Assembly (NCBI GenBank): GCA_950022295.1
Contig: OX465599.1
Location: forward strand, 283,423,501 to 283,487,500
Length of the DNA: 64,000 nt
Source: Bromus sterilis
Lineage: Eukaryota > Streptophyta > Magnoliopsida > Poales > Poaceae
Direction of reading: 5' to 3'
Part shown: in pieces, positions 35,083-45,089 of the stretch
How the letters are laid out: each line of letters begins with the position of its first letter
Numbering within the stretch: position 1 is the first letter of the stretch
The notes under the pieces: model-generated
The model's database searches: none
Seen by the model: only the letters and a program-made list of their open reading frames with translations
Told to the model about the DNA's origin: nothing
Program-made: the position numbers and the translations under genes

Positions 35083-38000
35083 ATGTCTGCTGAGGAATCG
35101 TATGGTTCTCATAGTCTCACTTCATTTGCAGCTCGGCTCGAACGTACAATTCCTCAGTCTCCTCAGCTGAAGAAAATGGCTCCTCGCCGTAAGCACACTG
35201 ATACCGCAAAAGACTTGCCCCCGAAGCTATATGAAAAGCTGAAGACTCCCGAACGAGAAACCGCTGATGAACGTAAGAAACGGGTACAGAAGATCACGAG
35301 GGAATGGGCCAAGCGTTGGGTGGCCTATCAATGGCTTAATCCTCAACATGAAGAAATGTTTGCAGTTAATCCGCCACTGAAGACCTTGGGTATCAAGGCT
35401 CGACCTCCACCAGCTCCTGGAGTCATTCCTGATCCCACAACAATGCGCACTCCTGAAGACTTTCCTGCGGCATATGAGCAGTACCTCAAGCACACTCGCA
35501 GCCGTGTCAAGAATCTGGTCCGTGACATGACTGCTTCAATACACATTCCGCCTCAAGATCAGTCTCAACCCAGACAACAACCTCCGCCTCAGCACCGCAA
35601 AAAGGCTCCTGGCATGAAACCTTCCTAGAAGACCTCAGCTAAGCCTCAAGTTGTTGGCTCCTCATGTCAACGCACAGATGGTGCTGCCCTCTCTTCAAGG
35701 ATACGCACTGATGAATCTGGTGCCCCTGAGGCCTCAACCACAATGCCTTAGCCTCAGCTGAAGACCAAAACTGTTCTTCAACGCGGCCCTCGCCCCTCAC
35801 CAAAGAAAACTGCTATGCGTGGCGCCATTCATCAAACTCCTCAATCCTCTGATGATGAAGATGAATTTGAGGATTTGGCCGGCTTCGTCGCCACTGAAGC
35901 TGACAAGATTGAATATGTGCGTGCTGCGGCCAGACGCAAAGCTGAAGCAACGGGTTCAGAAATCCCGCTTCTACTTGATCCCAAGAAGATCTTGGAGTAC
36001 ATTGAAATTTGGTCTGTCAAGCCTGATACTCCGCTTGATGATTTGGACATCCCGAAAGACATCAAATTCTATGTTCAACAGTTCCTCATAAACGAGATTC
36101 ATCAACGAGATCTTCAAAAACAGTTGAAGGCCAAACTGAAGAAAGTCCTCAGTGACTTCAAAAAGAAACCTATCACTGATGTTACTCCTCAGGAGTTTAT
36201 AGAGCATCAATGCAAAGTTCAACGCCTCAATATTGAGTTCGCTGCCAACCGTACTTACATTGGCCAATCCAAGGAACGGATCTCACAACAGATGGCAAAG
36301 TTGATGAAGCTTCGACAGCCTGCTTCCTCAGTACCCACTGATGCCACTGCTAAAAGCCTCAAGCGCCTGCCTGAAGCTCAAACCTCAACTCCACCCACTG
36401 CGAAGAAGCCTACTGTGGAGGAACCCACTGATGCTACACCTCTGTCCTCTGCTCCTCCGTCAAAACAGGCCGCTGATACCACTGTTCTGGTTACTGCTGC
36501 CTCAACTCCACCACAAAATCCTCAGCGCAGCTTAATCGTTTTCACTCCACCCCCTGCTGCAACACCCATTGTTCCCACTCCACCGTCCCCACCGCCACCA
36601 GTTATTACTGAGGTTGAAGACATGGACGTCGACATCATGGATCATGGAACTCCTCATGTTCATGATGAAGACTTTGGGCTGAAAAACTCACCCACTCACA
36701 CAGTCTTCTCACCTGAGCCTCACTCCGACACCGTAACCGAGGTGCTTCCAGAAACTCCTCTGCAGTCTGAAGACTCTGTTGGCGCATCGTCCTCATCTTC
36801 TGATGCTGATGAACCCGACGCCTCCAGTGCTCCAACAAACTCTGCTGCTGATACTGATGCTGCAGCAAACACTACTGCTGATACTGATGCTGCAGCAAAC
36901 ACTACCACTGATACTGATGCTGCTGATCCCAAGCCCGACCCCCCCGCCCCTGAAACTGAAGCTGAAGCTGAGCACATCACCAATGCTCCTCCTGAAGCCG
37001 AAAACAGTACAAATGCTACTGCTGAAGCCTCAAAGGATGGCTCTGAAGACAAACAGGTCACATCACCTCGTCTGCCCAAAGACCTCACCACATCTGTGCC
37101 TGAAGCATCTACAGCGCCTCCGCCTCCGCCTCAAGCCTCTCTTCAAATTGAAGTGCCTCAAGCGCCTTCACCACCTCAAGGCCCAGTTCAAGCTCGGTCC
37201 TTGTGTCCGAAGCAGAAGCAACCGTTCTTCCGTGACCTTGAAGCTGATGATACCCCAAGCTTTGATGCTACAGATTTCTTCAATGCCATGAGTTTCTTTC
37301 AAGAGGGCATTCAAAATCCATATCATTCTGCTCCACCTCGAAAGTTGCTGAGGTTCTGTACTGCCACTCAGAAGAACTATTATGCTTCAGTGCTCTACAA
37401 GAAAAACAAATTGTTTCCTCACAAGCACATTCCTCTGATGGATATGGAAGCCCTTCCCTGCTTCAACAGTGTGCTTCAGGATCTGCATCATGCCAAGCTG
37501 CTTCAGTTCTGCTCTGAATGCATACACTGGAATGAAGAGCTTGTGCTTCAGTTTTATGCCACGTTGTATGTTTCACGAAATCCTCTGGATATCAACACCT
37601 GGGTCCTCGAGTGGATGACTGAGCATCATCACTACACCATCACTGTTCCTAAAGCAATTGATATTCTTGAGTTGCCTCAGTGCACTTCCCCAGCTGCTTG
37701 CTCCTATGGGGCTCAAATTCTTCGAGATGACCTGATGAACATGCTCATGAAGCCTCAGGCCCCTGAAGCCCCAGCCCACACAAAGTTTCCAGTCTCTGAG
37801 CTTCTGTATCTGCCAAGTACGTTGTATCGGATTCTGGCAAAGACGTTTTGCCCCATTAAAGGCTATGAATCCACTGCTGAAGAAGTCATTGGCATCATGA
37901 AGAACATACTTCACAACCTCTGCATGTCTGGGCCAATCAACGTTCCTGACTTATTCTTCAGGACTATGGTTGATGCTGCACAGAATCCTCATATCCTGAA

Positions 38001-38658
38001 GCCGTACGCGCCATGGATCATGAAGCTCATCCGCGCCAAGACTGGTATTGATTTCCAACCTGATCACCCGAATCACAGGACCTATCTACCGCCTGTCGAA
38101 GTGCTTCAGCATACTATTGCTTCAAATGACAAAGGCAAAGGCATCTTCTATGAAGCAGTTCTCCCGACCAATTCCCTCGGTGGAAACATTCGTCATCCTC
38201 AGTCTCGCACAACTGATGAAACCAGAACTCATGCCTCAACTGAGGATACAACTCAGGCTCGAGTGATGACTGACCGAGAGCTTCTGATTAGTCTTCATCT
38301 GAAAGTTGATAGCAATCATGATTGGGTAAAGCGTCAGTTTTCTGAAATTCTTAGCTATATGGCTCAGACGCATTCTTCAGTGAAGAAAGTGCATCAGTAT
38401 ACTCATCATACATATCAACATCTTGATGCCTTGATGAAAGAAGTACTCACCCCTGAAGACATTGCACAATTAGATCTTCAAAAGCCTCCGATTTCCGCGA
38501 TCAAACCCCCGAGGCAATTCAAACGCTGCACGACTCCTCCTCCGGCCATGGATTCTTATTCCTCAAACCAGGAGATGACTGCTGAAGAAGCTGAAGACAC
38601 TGCTGCATGCCCTCACACTGCAACGGACTGCCTCAGGTGTGACTCACCTCAGCCTTGA
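35083..38658 (+). pseudogene. Copia 1 ORF3 (env-position extra protein), two in-frame stops
   Basis: A single frame runs from ATG 35083 to TGA 38656-38658 with in-frame TAGs at 35626-35628 and 35749-35751; the part after 35815 is open for 947 codons. It has a basic N-terminus, a long Pro/Thr/Ala-rich acidic linker with a near-33-bp repeat (ADTDAAANTT units, about 36838-36925), and a conserved globular region at about 37210-38100 with LFPHKHIPLMDMEALPCF, LLQFCSECI and ELVLQFYATLYV. The same core occurs in copia 2 ORF3 (KKFAPHKQVD, LVMQFYATVY). I recall similar proteins listed as putative plant transposon proteins. No signal peptide or membrane segment is evident, so an envelope role is doubtful. 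Function unknown. Confidence 0.8.
36838..36925 (+). repeat. In-frame tandem repeat in copia 1 ORF3
   Basis: GCTGATACTGATGCTGCAGC followed by AAACACTAC(T/C) is repeated nearly three times, coding for ADTDAAANTT-type units in the acidic linker. Confidence 0.8.
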
Positions 38659-39174
38659 AGCATCTTCAAAGGGGCGTTAGCTTCAGTTTTTCCCTTTTTT
38701 GTTCATTTTATGACAAAGGGGGAGAAATATGTTAGTCTTCTAGCAGGTCTTAGTTATGGGGTTCTTCAGTTACAACTCTCGTTCTTCAGATATTTTTGTA
38801 TCGAGTTGTAAACTGTTATTTTGGTGTTTGCCTGATACTTTTCCTCAGTTAACTCATGCTACTTCCTCACGTTTATCATACATGCATGTGATTATCTCTG
38901 CAAACATCTCTATCAGTGAGTTGTTTAATTCCTCAAACATTTCATAACATGCACTGCTACAAAAATGCCTGGATATAGGGGGAGCTCCTCATATACCTCA
39001 AAATGCTTTAGAAATTAAACATTCTTCAACTTATATGCATATCCTCAGGGGGAGCTTCACTATATTCAGCTTAATGTTAAAAATATTCTTCAAAGTTTTT
39101 CTTCTTCAAACTCATAATTTTATCCCCGTTGAAGCTTAACCTGATTGTCATCAAATCACCAAAAAGGGGGAGAT
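38659..39174 (+). other. Copia 1 3' leader with repeated purine tracts
   Basis: Non-coding. Four AGGGGGAG-core motifs lie at 38715-38726, 38977-38984, 39047-39054 and 39161-39174; the last (AAAAAGGGGGAGAT) abuts the 3' LTR and is the functional purine tract by position. Confidence 0.8.
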
Positions 39175-40716
39175 TGTAAGTGCATCAAGTGCCCTCCCCT
39201 TGAGGTGTTGGAGTTTGATGACAAAACGGTTAAGGGACTGATGTGTTTGTGAGTATACACAGGAGGACAGTCCCTTATGTGGTGTTTAACCACCAATGTT
39301 GACCCCCAAATGTTGAGGAACATTGGAGAAAACGGTGCGTTTCCTGAAGAATGAAGTCGCGCGAAATCTTGAGGAAACAGGATCCTGAAGCGTTCGTTTG
39401 AAGCGTTCGTTTGAAGCTGAAGCTGAAGACGATCCTGAGGACGTTCGCGCTGAAGACGAAGTTGAAGCGTAGTCTTCGCTAAGACTTTTTATACTTCTTG
39501 AGTCATAGGAAAACACTGCACTGTTGGAGGGGTTGAAGAAAACGAGTTCCGAAGGTCTGAGGAAGTGCTCAGTTAGGAATCCTGAAGAAAAACCCTGAGG
39601 AAATCTCCTGCAGTAGAAGTTCAGTCCTCGGGTGTCTGAGACGTTGTTATTTAGGACACTGAGGAATCTGTCTTCGGTTGAGGAGTATGGAGACTGCGAG
39701 TGCAGTTCTCCTGAAGAGAGAGTGATCTCCTGCAGTAGAAGTTCAGTCCTCGTGTGTCTGAGACGTTGTTCTTCAGGACACTGAGGTAACTAACTTCGGT
39801 TGAGGAGTCTGGAGAGAGAATACTTTGACCGTGCTACGTGTTGCGTGGTGAGAGGCTAGAACCTGTCTAGCAACGGTCATTTCCGAGGGCATGAGAGTAA
39901 TTGCATGCATGGGCATTTATGTCCTTTCACCTCGGGTTGCTCCGCGGCTATAAATAGCCACCCCCAGCCCCATTTGTGGGTTGGCTTCTCCGAGAGAAAA
40001 ACAGACACTTGTCATTTGAGAGCAACCCACCTCTGAGGAAACTGAAGAACCTATGTGAGGAAAACCACCAGCCTGAGTAGTTGAGCATTTCTGAGGAAGT
40101 CGGTTCGAGTGATCCGAAGCTTTTTACTCTTGAAGACTGTGATCTTCCAGCCGGTGTAGAAGTCTTCAGTCTGAGGAAGTCAAGATGAAATTGTGACTTC
40201 CCGGAGTGACTGAGTCTGTGAAGGTTTCGGGAGTCTACCTTGAAGACTCACCTGAGTTATTGGACGGAGTCTGAGGACTTTAGTTCAAGGAGAACAAGGT
40301 GAAGACTATGTCTTCTGAGTTGAATCTCAGCCTCTCCAACCAGACGTAGAGTTGTCACAGCAACTTGAACTGGTCTACCAAACCAATGTCTTCAATCTCT
40401 GGTGCTATCTCTTCAACCTCTTAAGCTTCAGTATTTGATATGATATGCTTCAGCTCTCCCTCTGCTCTTTGTCTTCATACTATGCATCTGCAACACTTCT
40501 GCTTATCTGAATTGATTTATTTCTGTTGCATTATGATGAGCTGCCCTAATGATTACATTCTGTGAAGTTTTATTTCTTCATGATTTTGGTTACTTCTTCA
40601 GCTTCATGATTTTCTTCAGCTTCATGATTGCTTCAGTCCTGAAGAAAACCAAAATCTGGTAGTAAAATTGAAAATCTCCCATTCACCCCCCCTCTGGTCG
40701 ATATATTGCACTTTCA
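39175..40716 (+). repeat. 3' LTR of copia 1
   Basis: 1,542 bp; identical in layout to the 5' LTR but with only two copies of the 13-bp repeat (39387-39412), which accounts for the 26-bp length difference. TATA box at 39949-39956. Confidence 0.95.
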
Positions 40717-43111
40717 CATTGCTCCTCCAGAGTTTGATCAGACAGATTCATATGAGAGAGAGGAGGAGAATGACATGGGTTACTCTAAGAGTTCTGATGA
40801 GGCCAGGCCAGATGTACAATTTAACAGAGACGATCCTTCTCTGGCAGAAGGAACTATATTCTCTGATGTTGTGGAGTGCAGAAATGCATTATCCACTTAT
40901 GCAATAAAACTCAAAGTGAATTCAAAATTGACAAGAGTGAGCCTGGTAGGCTAACAGTACATTGTGCATATAGAAGGTGTAAGTGGAGGATGCATGCATC
41001 CTTTCTGAAAAATACCAAACTATTTCAGGTAGACTAACAGTTAACTATGCATGTTGTTTATGATTGTGATGTTGTTTACTAACAGTTACAAAGTTTTATT
41101 GCAGGTGAAAGTAAACAGAAATCCTCACACATGCCCAAGTGTGACAAGAAGACAAAGGTTGAGGTCAGCAAAGTGTAGATGGATTGCAGATGCAGTTAAG
41201 AACTGGGTGAGAAAACTCCAATATAGCTGTCACACAACTTCAAATTGACCTGAAGAAGAAGTATGGATTGCAGCTGCCATACATGAGAGTATTTTATGGT
41301 AAGCAGATGGCCATTGACAACATCTATGGTAAGTGGACTGATAGTTTTCAATTATTGTACACATTCAAGGCTGAGGTAGAGAAAGCATCACCTGGTAGTG
41401 TAGTTCACATTGATAGACACACTGTTCAGTTTGAAAAGAATGGCCAGACCAGGTCCAAAGAGTGCTTTAGGAGAGTATATGTGTCATTTAAGGCATGTTG
41501 GAAAGGTTTTCTAGATGGTTGTAGGCCATACCTAGCAGTAGATGCCACTGCACTCAATGGTAGGTTCAAAGGACAACTAGTCAGTGCATGTGCTGTCGAT
41601 GCAAACCACTGGATATTTCCAGTTGCATATGGTGTGCTAGAGGTAGAGAACCTGGAGAGTTGGACATGGTTCTTTGAGCACTTGAAAAGCCTGATAGGCC
41701 ACCCAGATGGTCTGGTCATACACACTGATGCCTGTAAAGGATTAGAATCAGCTGTAGATGATGTTTTCCCTGGAGTAGAGCATAGAGAATGCATGAGGCA
41801 CTTAGCTGCAAACTTCTCCAAGAAGTTTAAAGGGAATTTTTTGATGAGAACTTGTGGCCCTGTTCCCTAACATTTATCTTAAAGAAACACAATTACCATC
41901 TCAGGCAGTTATATAGCAAGCCAGATGTGAAGAATTATCTGGATGAACATCACAGCAAGATATGGGCTAGGGCACTGTTCAATGATAAGTGCAAGTTAGA
42001 TTATGTGAACAATAACCTTGCGGAGTCCTTCAATTCCAAAATCAGGAAATGGAAAGGACTACACATTGTAGACCTGTTAGACAAAATCAGGCAAGTCCTA
42101 ATGGAGAAATTTGACCTAAGGAAAAGCATTACTGTGGCACTTATGTAGGGCATATCATAGTCCCCAAAGTGATGAAACAGTTAATGGAAAAATCAAAGGT
42201 CTTGGAAATGAGCATTGTTAAGAGAAGTACTCATGAGGCAGAGGTGACTGCAATTGATAAAGAGAAGAGAGAGTGGAGGTATCCTGTTGATCTGCAAGCA
42301 CAAACTTGTAGCTGCAGAAAATGGAAAATCACTGGACAACCTTGCATTCATGCATTATATTTCATTACTTCACTCAAGCAAGTGAGATTGACCAGTATGT
42401 GCATGAATATTTCTCTGTCCAAAGATTCAATCTTACTTATGCAGAGAATTTTCCTGCAATGGAGGGGAAGCAGCAGTGGGAGATTGTTGATACTGGGTTT
42501 AAACTGTGTGCACCAGTGCAGAATAGACCACCTGGAAGACCAAGGAAAACTAGGATAAGGGCACAGGAAGAAGGAAAGGGTCTTGGAGGAAGGAAAAAGA
42601 AATGCAGTAGATGTGGAAGGCTTGGTCACAGAGGCACCCATTACAAAGAGTCAATTGATCCTGCATTTGGAGAAGATGAGCATTGGGGTGCAGAAAATGC
42701 TCCAGAAAATGCTACAACCTCTCCACCAAGCTCTCCACCAACTACTATAAGCTCTCCACCAAGCTCTCCACCTGCTCCAATCTCTCCACCTGCTCCAAGC
42801 TCTCCAGCGGGTCCAAGATCCTCTCCAGCAGGTCCAAGTTCTCCAGGTCCATCCTCTCCAGCAACACTTGTCAGGTATGTTTTGTACTACATGTTAATGC
42901 ATTCATTGTGTAACTTCATTATTTCATACTGATCTTGGTTGATTACATGCTTTTCAGTCCAAGAAAAAATTATAAAAGAATTATTGAGAGAGGAACTAGG
43001 TTTGGGTCACCAAAAAAGAAGGCGAAAGGCGACAAAAGTGTTGTGAGCACTAGAAGAAAAGCTGCAAATCCTGCTGCCAACACAAGGAGCAAGAGGGACA
43101 AACTAGTGTGA

Positions 43112-43660
43112 TCATCTTATGTTGGTTCTGTAAAACTACTGTGATGAACTTATGTTGGGTTGTCAAACTGTTGTGAACTTATGTTGGGTTGTCAAACTGT
43201 ATGTTGTCAAACTATTGTGAACTTCTGTGTTATGTGTTAGTCTTGTCCCTGTGCTGCACTTGTCTCCTCATATTTGCCCCTGTGTTGCACTTTGTGTGCT
43301 TAGATTTGCCCCTGTGCAGCACTTTGTGTGCTTAGATTTTCCCCTGTGATGCACTTGTGTGCTTAGATTTTCCCCTGTGCAGCACTTGTGTGCTCATATT
43401 TGCCCATTTGGTACCCTTTTGCCCACATGAAAACAACAGACAAGACTAGCCACATTGCTTATGCCAAGAATTTAAACCACATTAAGCACATCAGTACATT
43501 CAAGGGTGCCCTACATTCAAAGGTCACATCATGCCATTACATCTACTACAATTTCATAGTTCACAAAATACCATTACATCTACTACAATTTCATAGTTCA
43601 CAAGGTTCCAGAACATAACTAGATGGAGAGCAACTAGATAACCTAGAACACTTAATTAGC
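43112..43660 (+). other. MULE intergenic region between the convergent genes
   Basis: Contains short tandem-like strings (GTGTGCTTAGATTT(G/T)CCCCTGTG at about 43270-43400 and AATTTCATAGTTCACAA twice at about 43551-43600). No coding frame recognised. It probably holds the 3' ends of both MULE genes. Confidence 0.55.
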
Positions 43661-44344
43661 CTAATTTGACCACATGGAAGCAAGACTAGCCACAATGCTT
43701 ATGCCAAGAACAATGACAAAGCACATTGTTTCCATTAGTTCATTCTTTTTCTTCAACTCTTGCTTCAGCTTCTTGTTTTTAGTGGTAAGATCCATAACCC
43801 TCCTCTCCAGATTATTTGCTTTGATCCAACTATGTTCAAGGGCAGCATGTAAATCCTCAAAAGCAATCCCAACATAGTCACTAGGAGGGGGGTCAATCCA
43901 TACAACCCAATCACATCCATCAGGAAGCTGCAAAAGCATAGTTCAAAAAAATGTCAAACTGAATCCTTACCATCATTTCGACAGAAAAGTATATCAAATT
44001 GAGGGAAATCTAACACTTACATCAACTGGACAACCCAAAAAACGTCTACCAGTGCTTGCTCCTCCCCAAGCTACATGGCGAGCCGGAACTAGCCCGTGCC
44101 CTGGGCACTATGCTTCGAGCGCTCCTCAAGGCCACAGAAGATGGGATTGGGAATGAAATAATCTGAACTATACTGCACAATGCCGCAACCATCCACCTAC
44201 AAACGAAATCGGATGCACATTGATCTCAAACCGCAAATCCCCACAAACCCTAGATCTCAAATCCCCAAATATGCAGACTTTACTAACCTCGTCGTCCGCG
44301 GATGAAGTCACCGAGCACTGAGCCGTCGAGGACAGGGACGCCAT
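43661..44344 (-). pseudogene. MULE-borne GRF-type zinc-finger gene
   Basis: Read on the minus strand: exon 1 from ATG 44344-44342 (19 codons, to 44288), an intron 44287-44197 (GTTAGT...TTGTAG), exon 2 44196-44021, an intron 44020-43928 (GTAAGT...TTGCAG) and exon 3 43927-43661. Exon 2 encodes HVAWGGASTGRRFLGCPVD and exon 3 continues GCDWVVWIDPP, matching the GR.F..CP ... C.W..W.D signature of GRF zinc fingers. A coiled coil (LERRVMDLTTKNKKLKQELK) and a C-terminal hydrophobic segment (CFVIVLGISIVASLASMW) follow. Exon 2 is 176 nt and has a stop plus a frame change near 44090-44110; one extra base would make it a multiple of three. GRF-coiled coil-TM proteins of this kind accompany many grass MULEs; the role is unknown. 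Confidence 0.72.
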
Positions 44345-44473
44345 GTTCCTTAGCGTCGGGAGGTCGGGAGGAAGAAGAAATCGCCGTCCAAATCGCCTGT
44401 GCGTCCGCCTCGTCCACACTCTGTTCTTAGCGTCGGGAGGAAGAAGAAAACCGAGAGAGATAACTGTTCGCTC

Positions 44474-44669
44474 GGCCCCACATGTAAGTAGGGGAAAACT
44501 TGTCCCAAAATTGTCCCGAAAACGGTCAAACCCCTTTGACTGGACGGAAACGGCGCGGAGGGGCATTTCTGAAACGGCACCAGACGGAAGAGGGGAAAAG
44601 TTGAGCACATGTTTTTTAGGGGTAAAGCTGAGACTGGGGCAAGATTAGGGGGAAAAATGGAATTGGCCC
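44474..44669 (-). repeat. MULE right terminal inverted repeat
   Basis: The reverse complement begins GGGCCAATTCCATTTTTCCC and aligns with the left TIR over about 195 bp, with small indels. The 9-bp TSD TTATTTTAT follows at 44670-44678. Confidence 0.93.
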
Positions 44670-45089
44670 TTATTTTATCGTCTTTTAGGAGAGAGACATC
44701 ACTAGTGAACATCATAGGACCCCGATCCATATTTCGAATACTGTTTACACCCACTAACAATTTACTGCTTTATTTACTTTTCCGTTGCCATCACTATCAT
44801 TATTATCCCGTGCGTTTTATCCTTTGTAAACAACAAGGCCGGAGGAATTGACAACTCCTTTGTACTCGTTGGGAAGCAAAGTTATTTGCTGTGTGTGCAG
44901 GTCCAGGTCAAGGAAGCAACTTTTGTCTTAAAACGGTGCCATTGTTTCCTTGCCACCTACTTGTCGATTTTGGAGTCCTACTAGTTCGATACTAAACCTT
45001 AGCATCTTCGCTATGGGAAACTTGCTGCTGTCTACATCTCAACCTTCCACTTTGGGTAACTAACGAGGGGGAGTTAATTCGTACCATCA

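Larger units (their letters stand above)
29301..40716 (+). mobile_element. Sirevirus-type copia element with gutted pol (11,416 bp), inside the MULE
   Basis: LTRs at 29301-30868 and 39175-40716 with TSD CATTG (29296-29300 and 40717-40721). After the LTR comes a tRNA-Met primer site. Order: gag (30935-33331), a collapsed pol (33545-34098), a gene-like leader with TATA box, and a long third ORF (35083-38658). Several AGGGGGAG purine motifs lie before the 3' LTR. The extra ORF after pol, the multiple purine motifs and the primer site fit the Sirevirus (SIRE/Maximus) lineage. LTRs differ by about 20 substitutions plus one 26-bp repeat-copy difference. Confidence 0.93.
28431..43111 (+). pseudogene. 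MURA-type MULE transposase gene, interrupted by copia
   Basis: Cut-and-paste transposase, broken. Exon 1 from ATG 28431 joins across an intron (28544-28635, GTAAGT...ATAG) in frame to a PB1-like N-terminal region (28637 on) and a Gly/Ser/Arg repeat. An in-frame TAA lies at 29096-29098. The frame then continues to the copia insertion at 29300 and resumes exactly after the TSD at 40722. Next come the MuDR-type region (DVVECRNALSTYAIKL, CKWRMHAS), an intron (41029-41104), the catalytic MULE domain (YLAVDATALNGRFKGQL, FPVAYGVLEVENLESWTWFF, HTDACKG), a SWIM zinc finger (CSCRKWKITGQPCIHAL) and a knuckle whose last Cys is lost (CSRCGRLGHRGTHY). A Ser/Pro-rich tail, an intron (42875-42957) and a basic C-terminus end at TGA 43109-43111. 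Frameshifts lie near 40940, 41215, 41840, 42145 and 42365. Confidence 0.88.
28031..44669 (+). mobile_element. Mutator-like element (TIR-MULE) with nested copia insertion
   Basis: Terminal inverted repeats of about 200 bp start GGG (28031) and end CCC (44669). The flanks carry a perfect 9-bp duplication TTATTTTAT (28022-28030 and 44670-44678), the hallmark of Mutator. Without the copia element and one copy of its TSD it is about 5.2 kb. It carries a MURA-type transposase gene on the plus strand and a GRF zinc-finger gene on the minus strand, each starting near its own TIR and converging, the same plan as maize MuDR. Both genes are broken. Confidence 0.96.
27285..45089 (+). repeat. Athila-like LTR B, 5'-truncated, split by the MULE
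   Basis: 27285-28030 repeats 26139 onward of LTR A with high identity. After the MULE, 44679-45089 supplies the rest and ends GTACCATCA. The copy starts in mid-LTR (TCCACCACCATGG) straight after the end of LTR A, so about 526 bp of its start are missing. Only these two flanks belong to the LTR; 28031-44669 is the MULE and 44670-44678 is the second copy of its TSD. Confidence 0.85.

Noticed and set aside
36720..37091. Minus-strand Val/Ser-rich frame opposite ORF3's acidic linker
   Set aside because: Shadow of the GCT/GAT-rich repeat on the plus strand.
35083..38658. Calling the copia ORF3 a true envelope gene
   Set aside because: It occupies the env position, but no signal peptide, glycoprotein features or membrane anchor could be seen.
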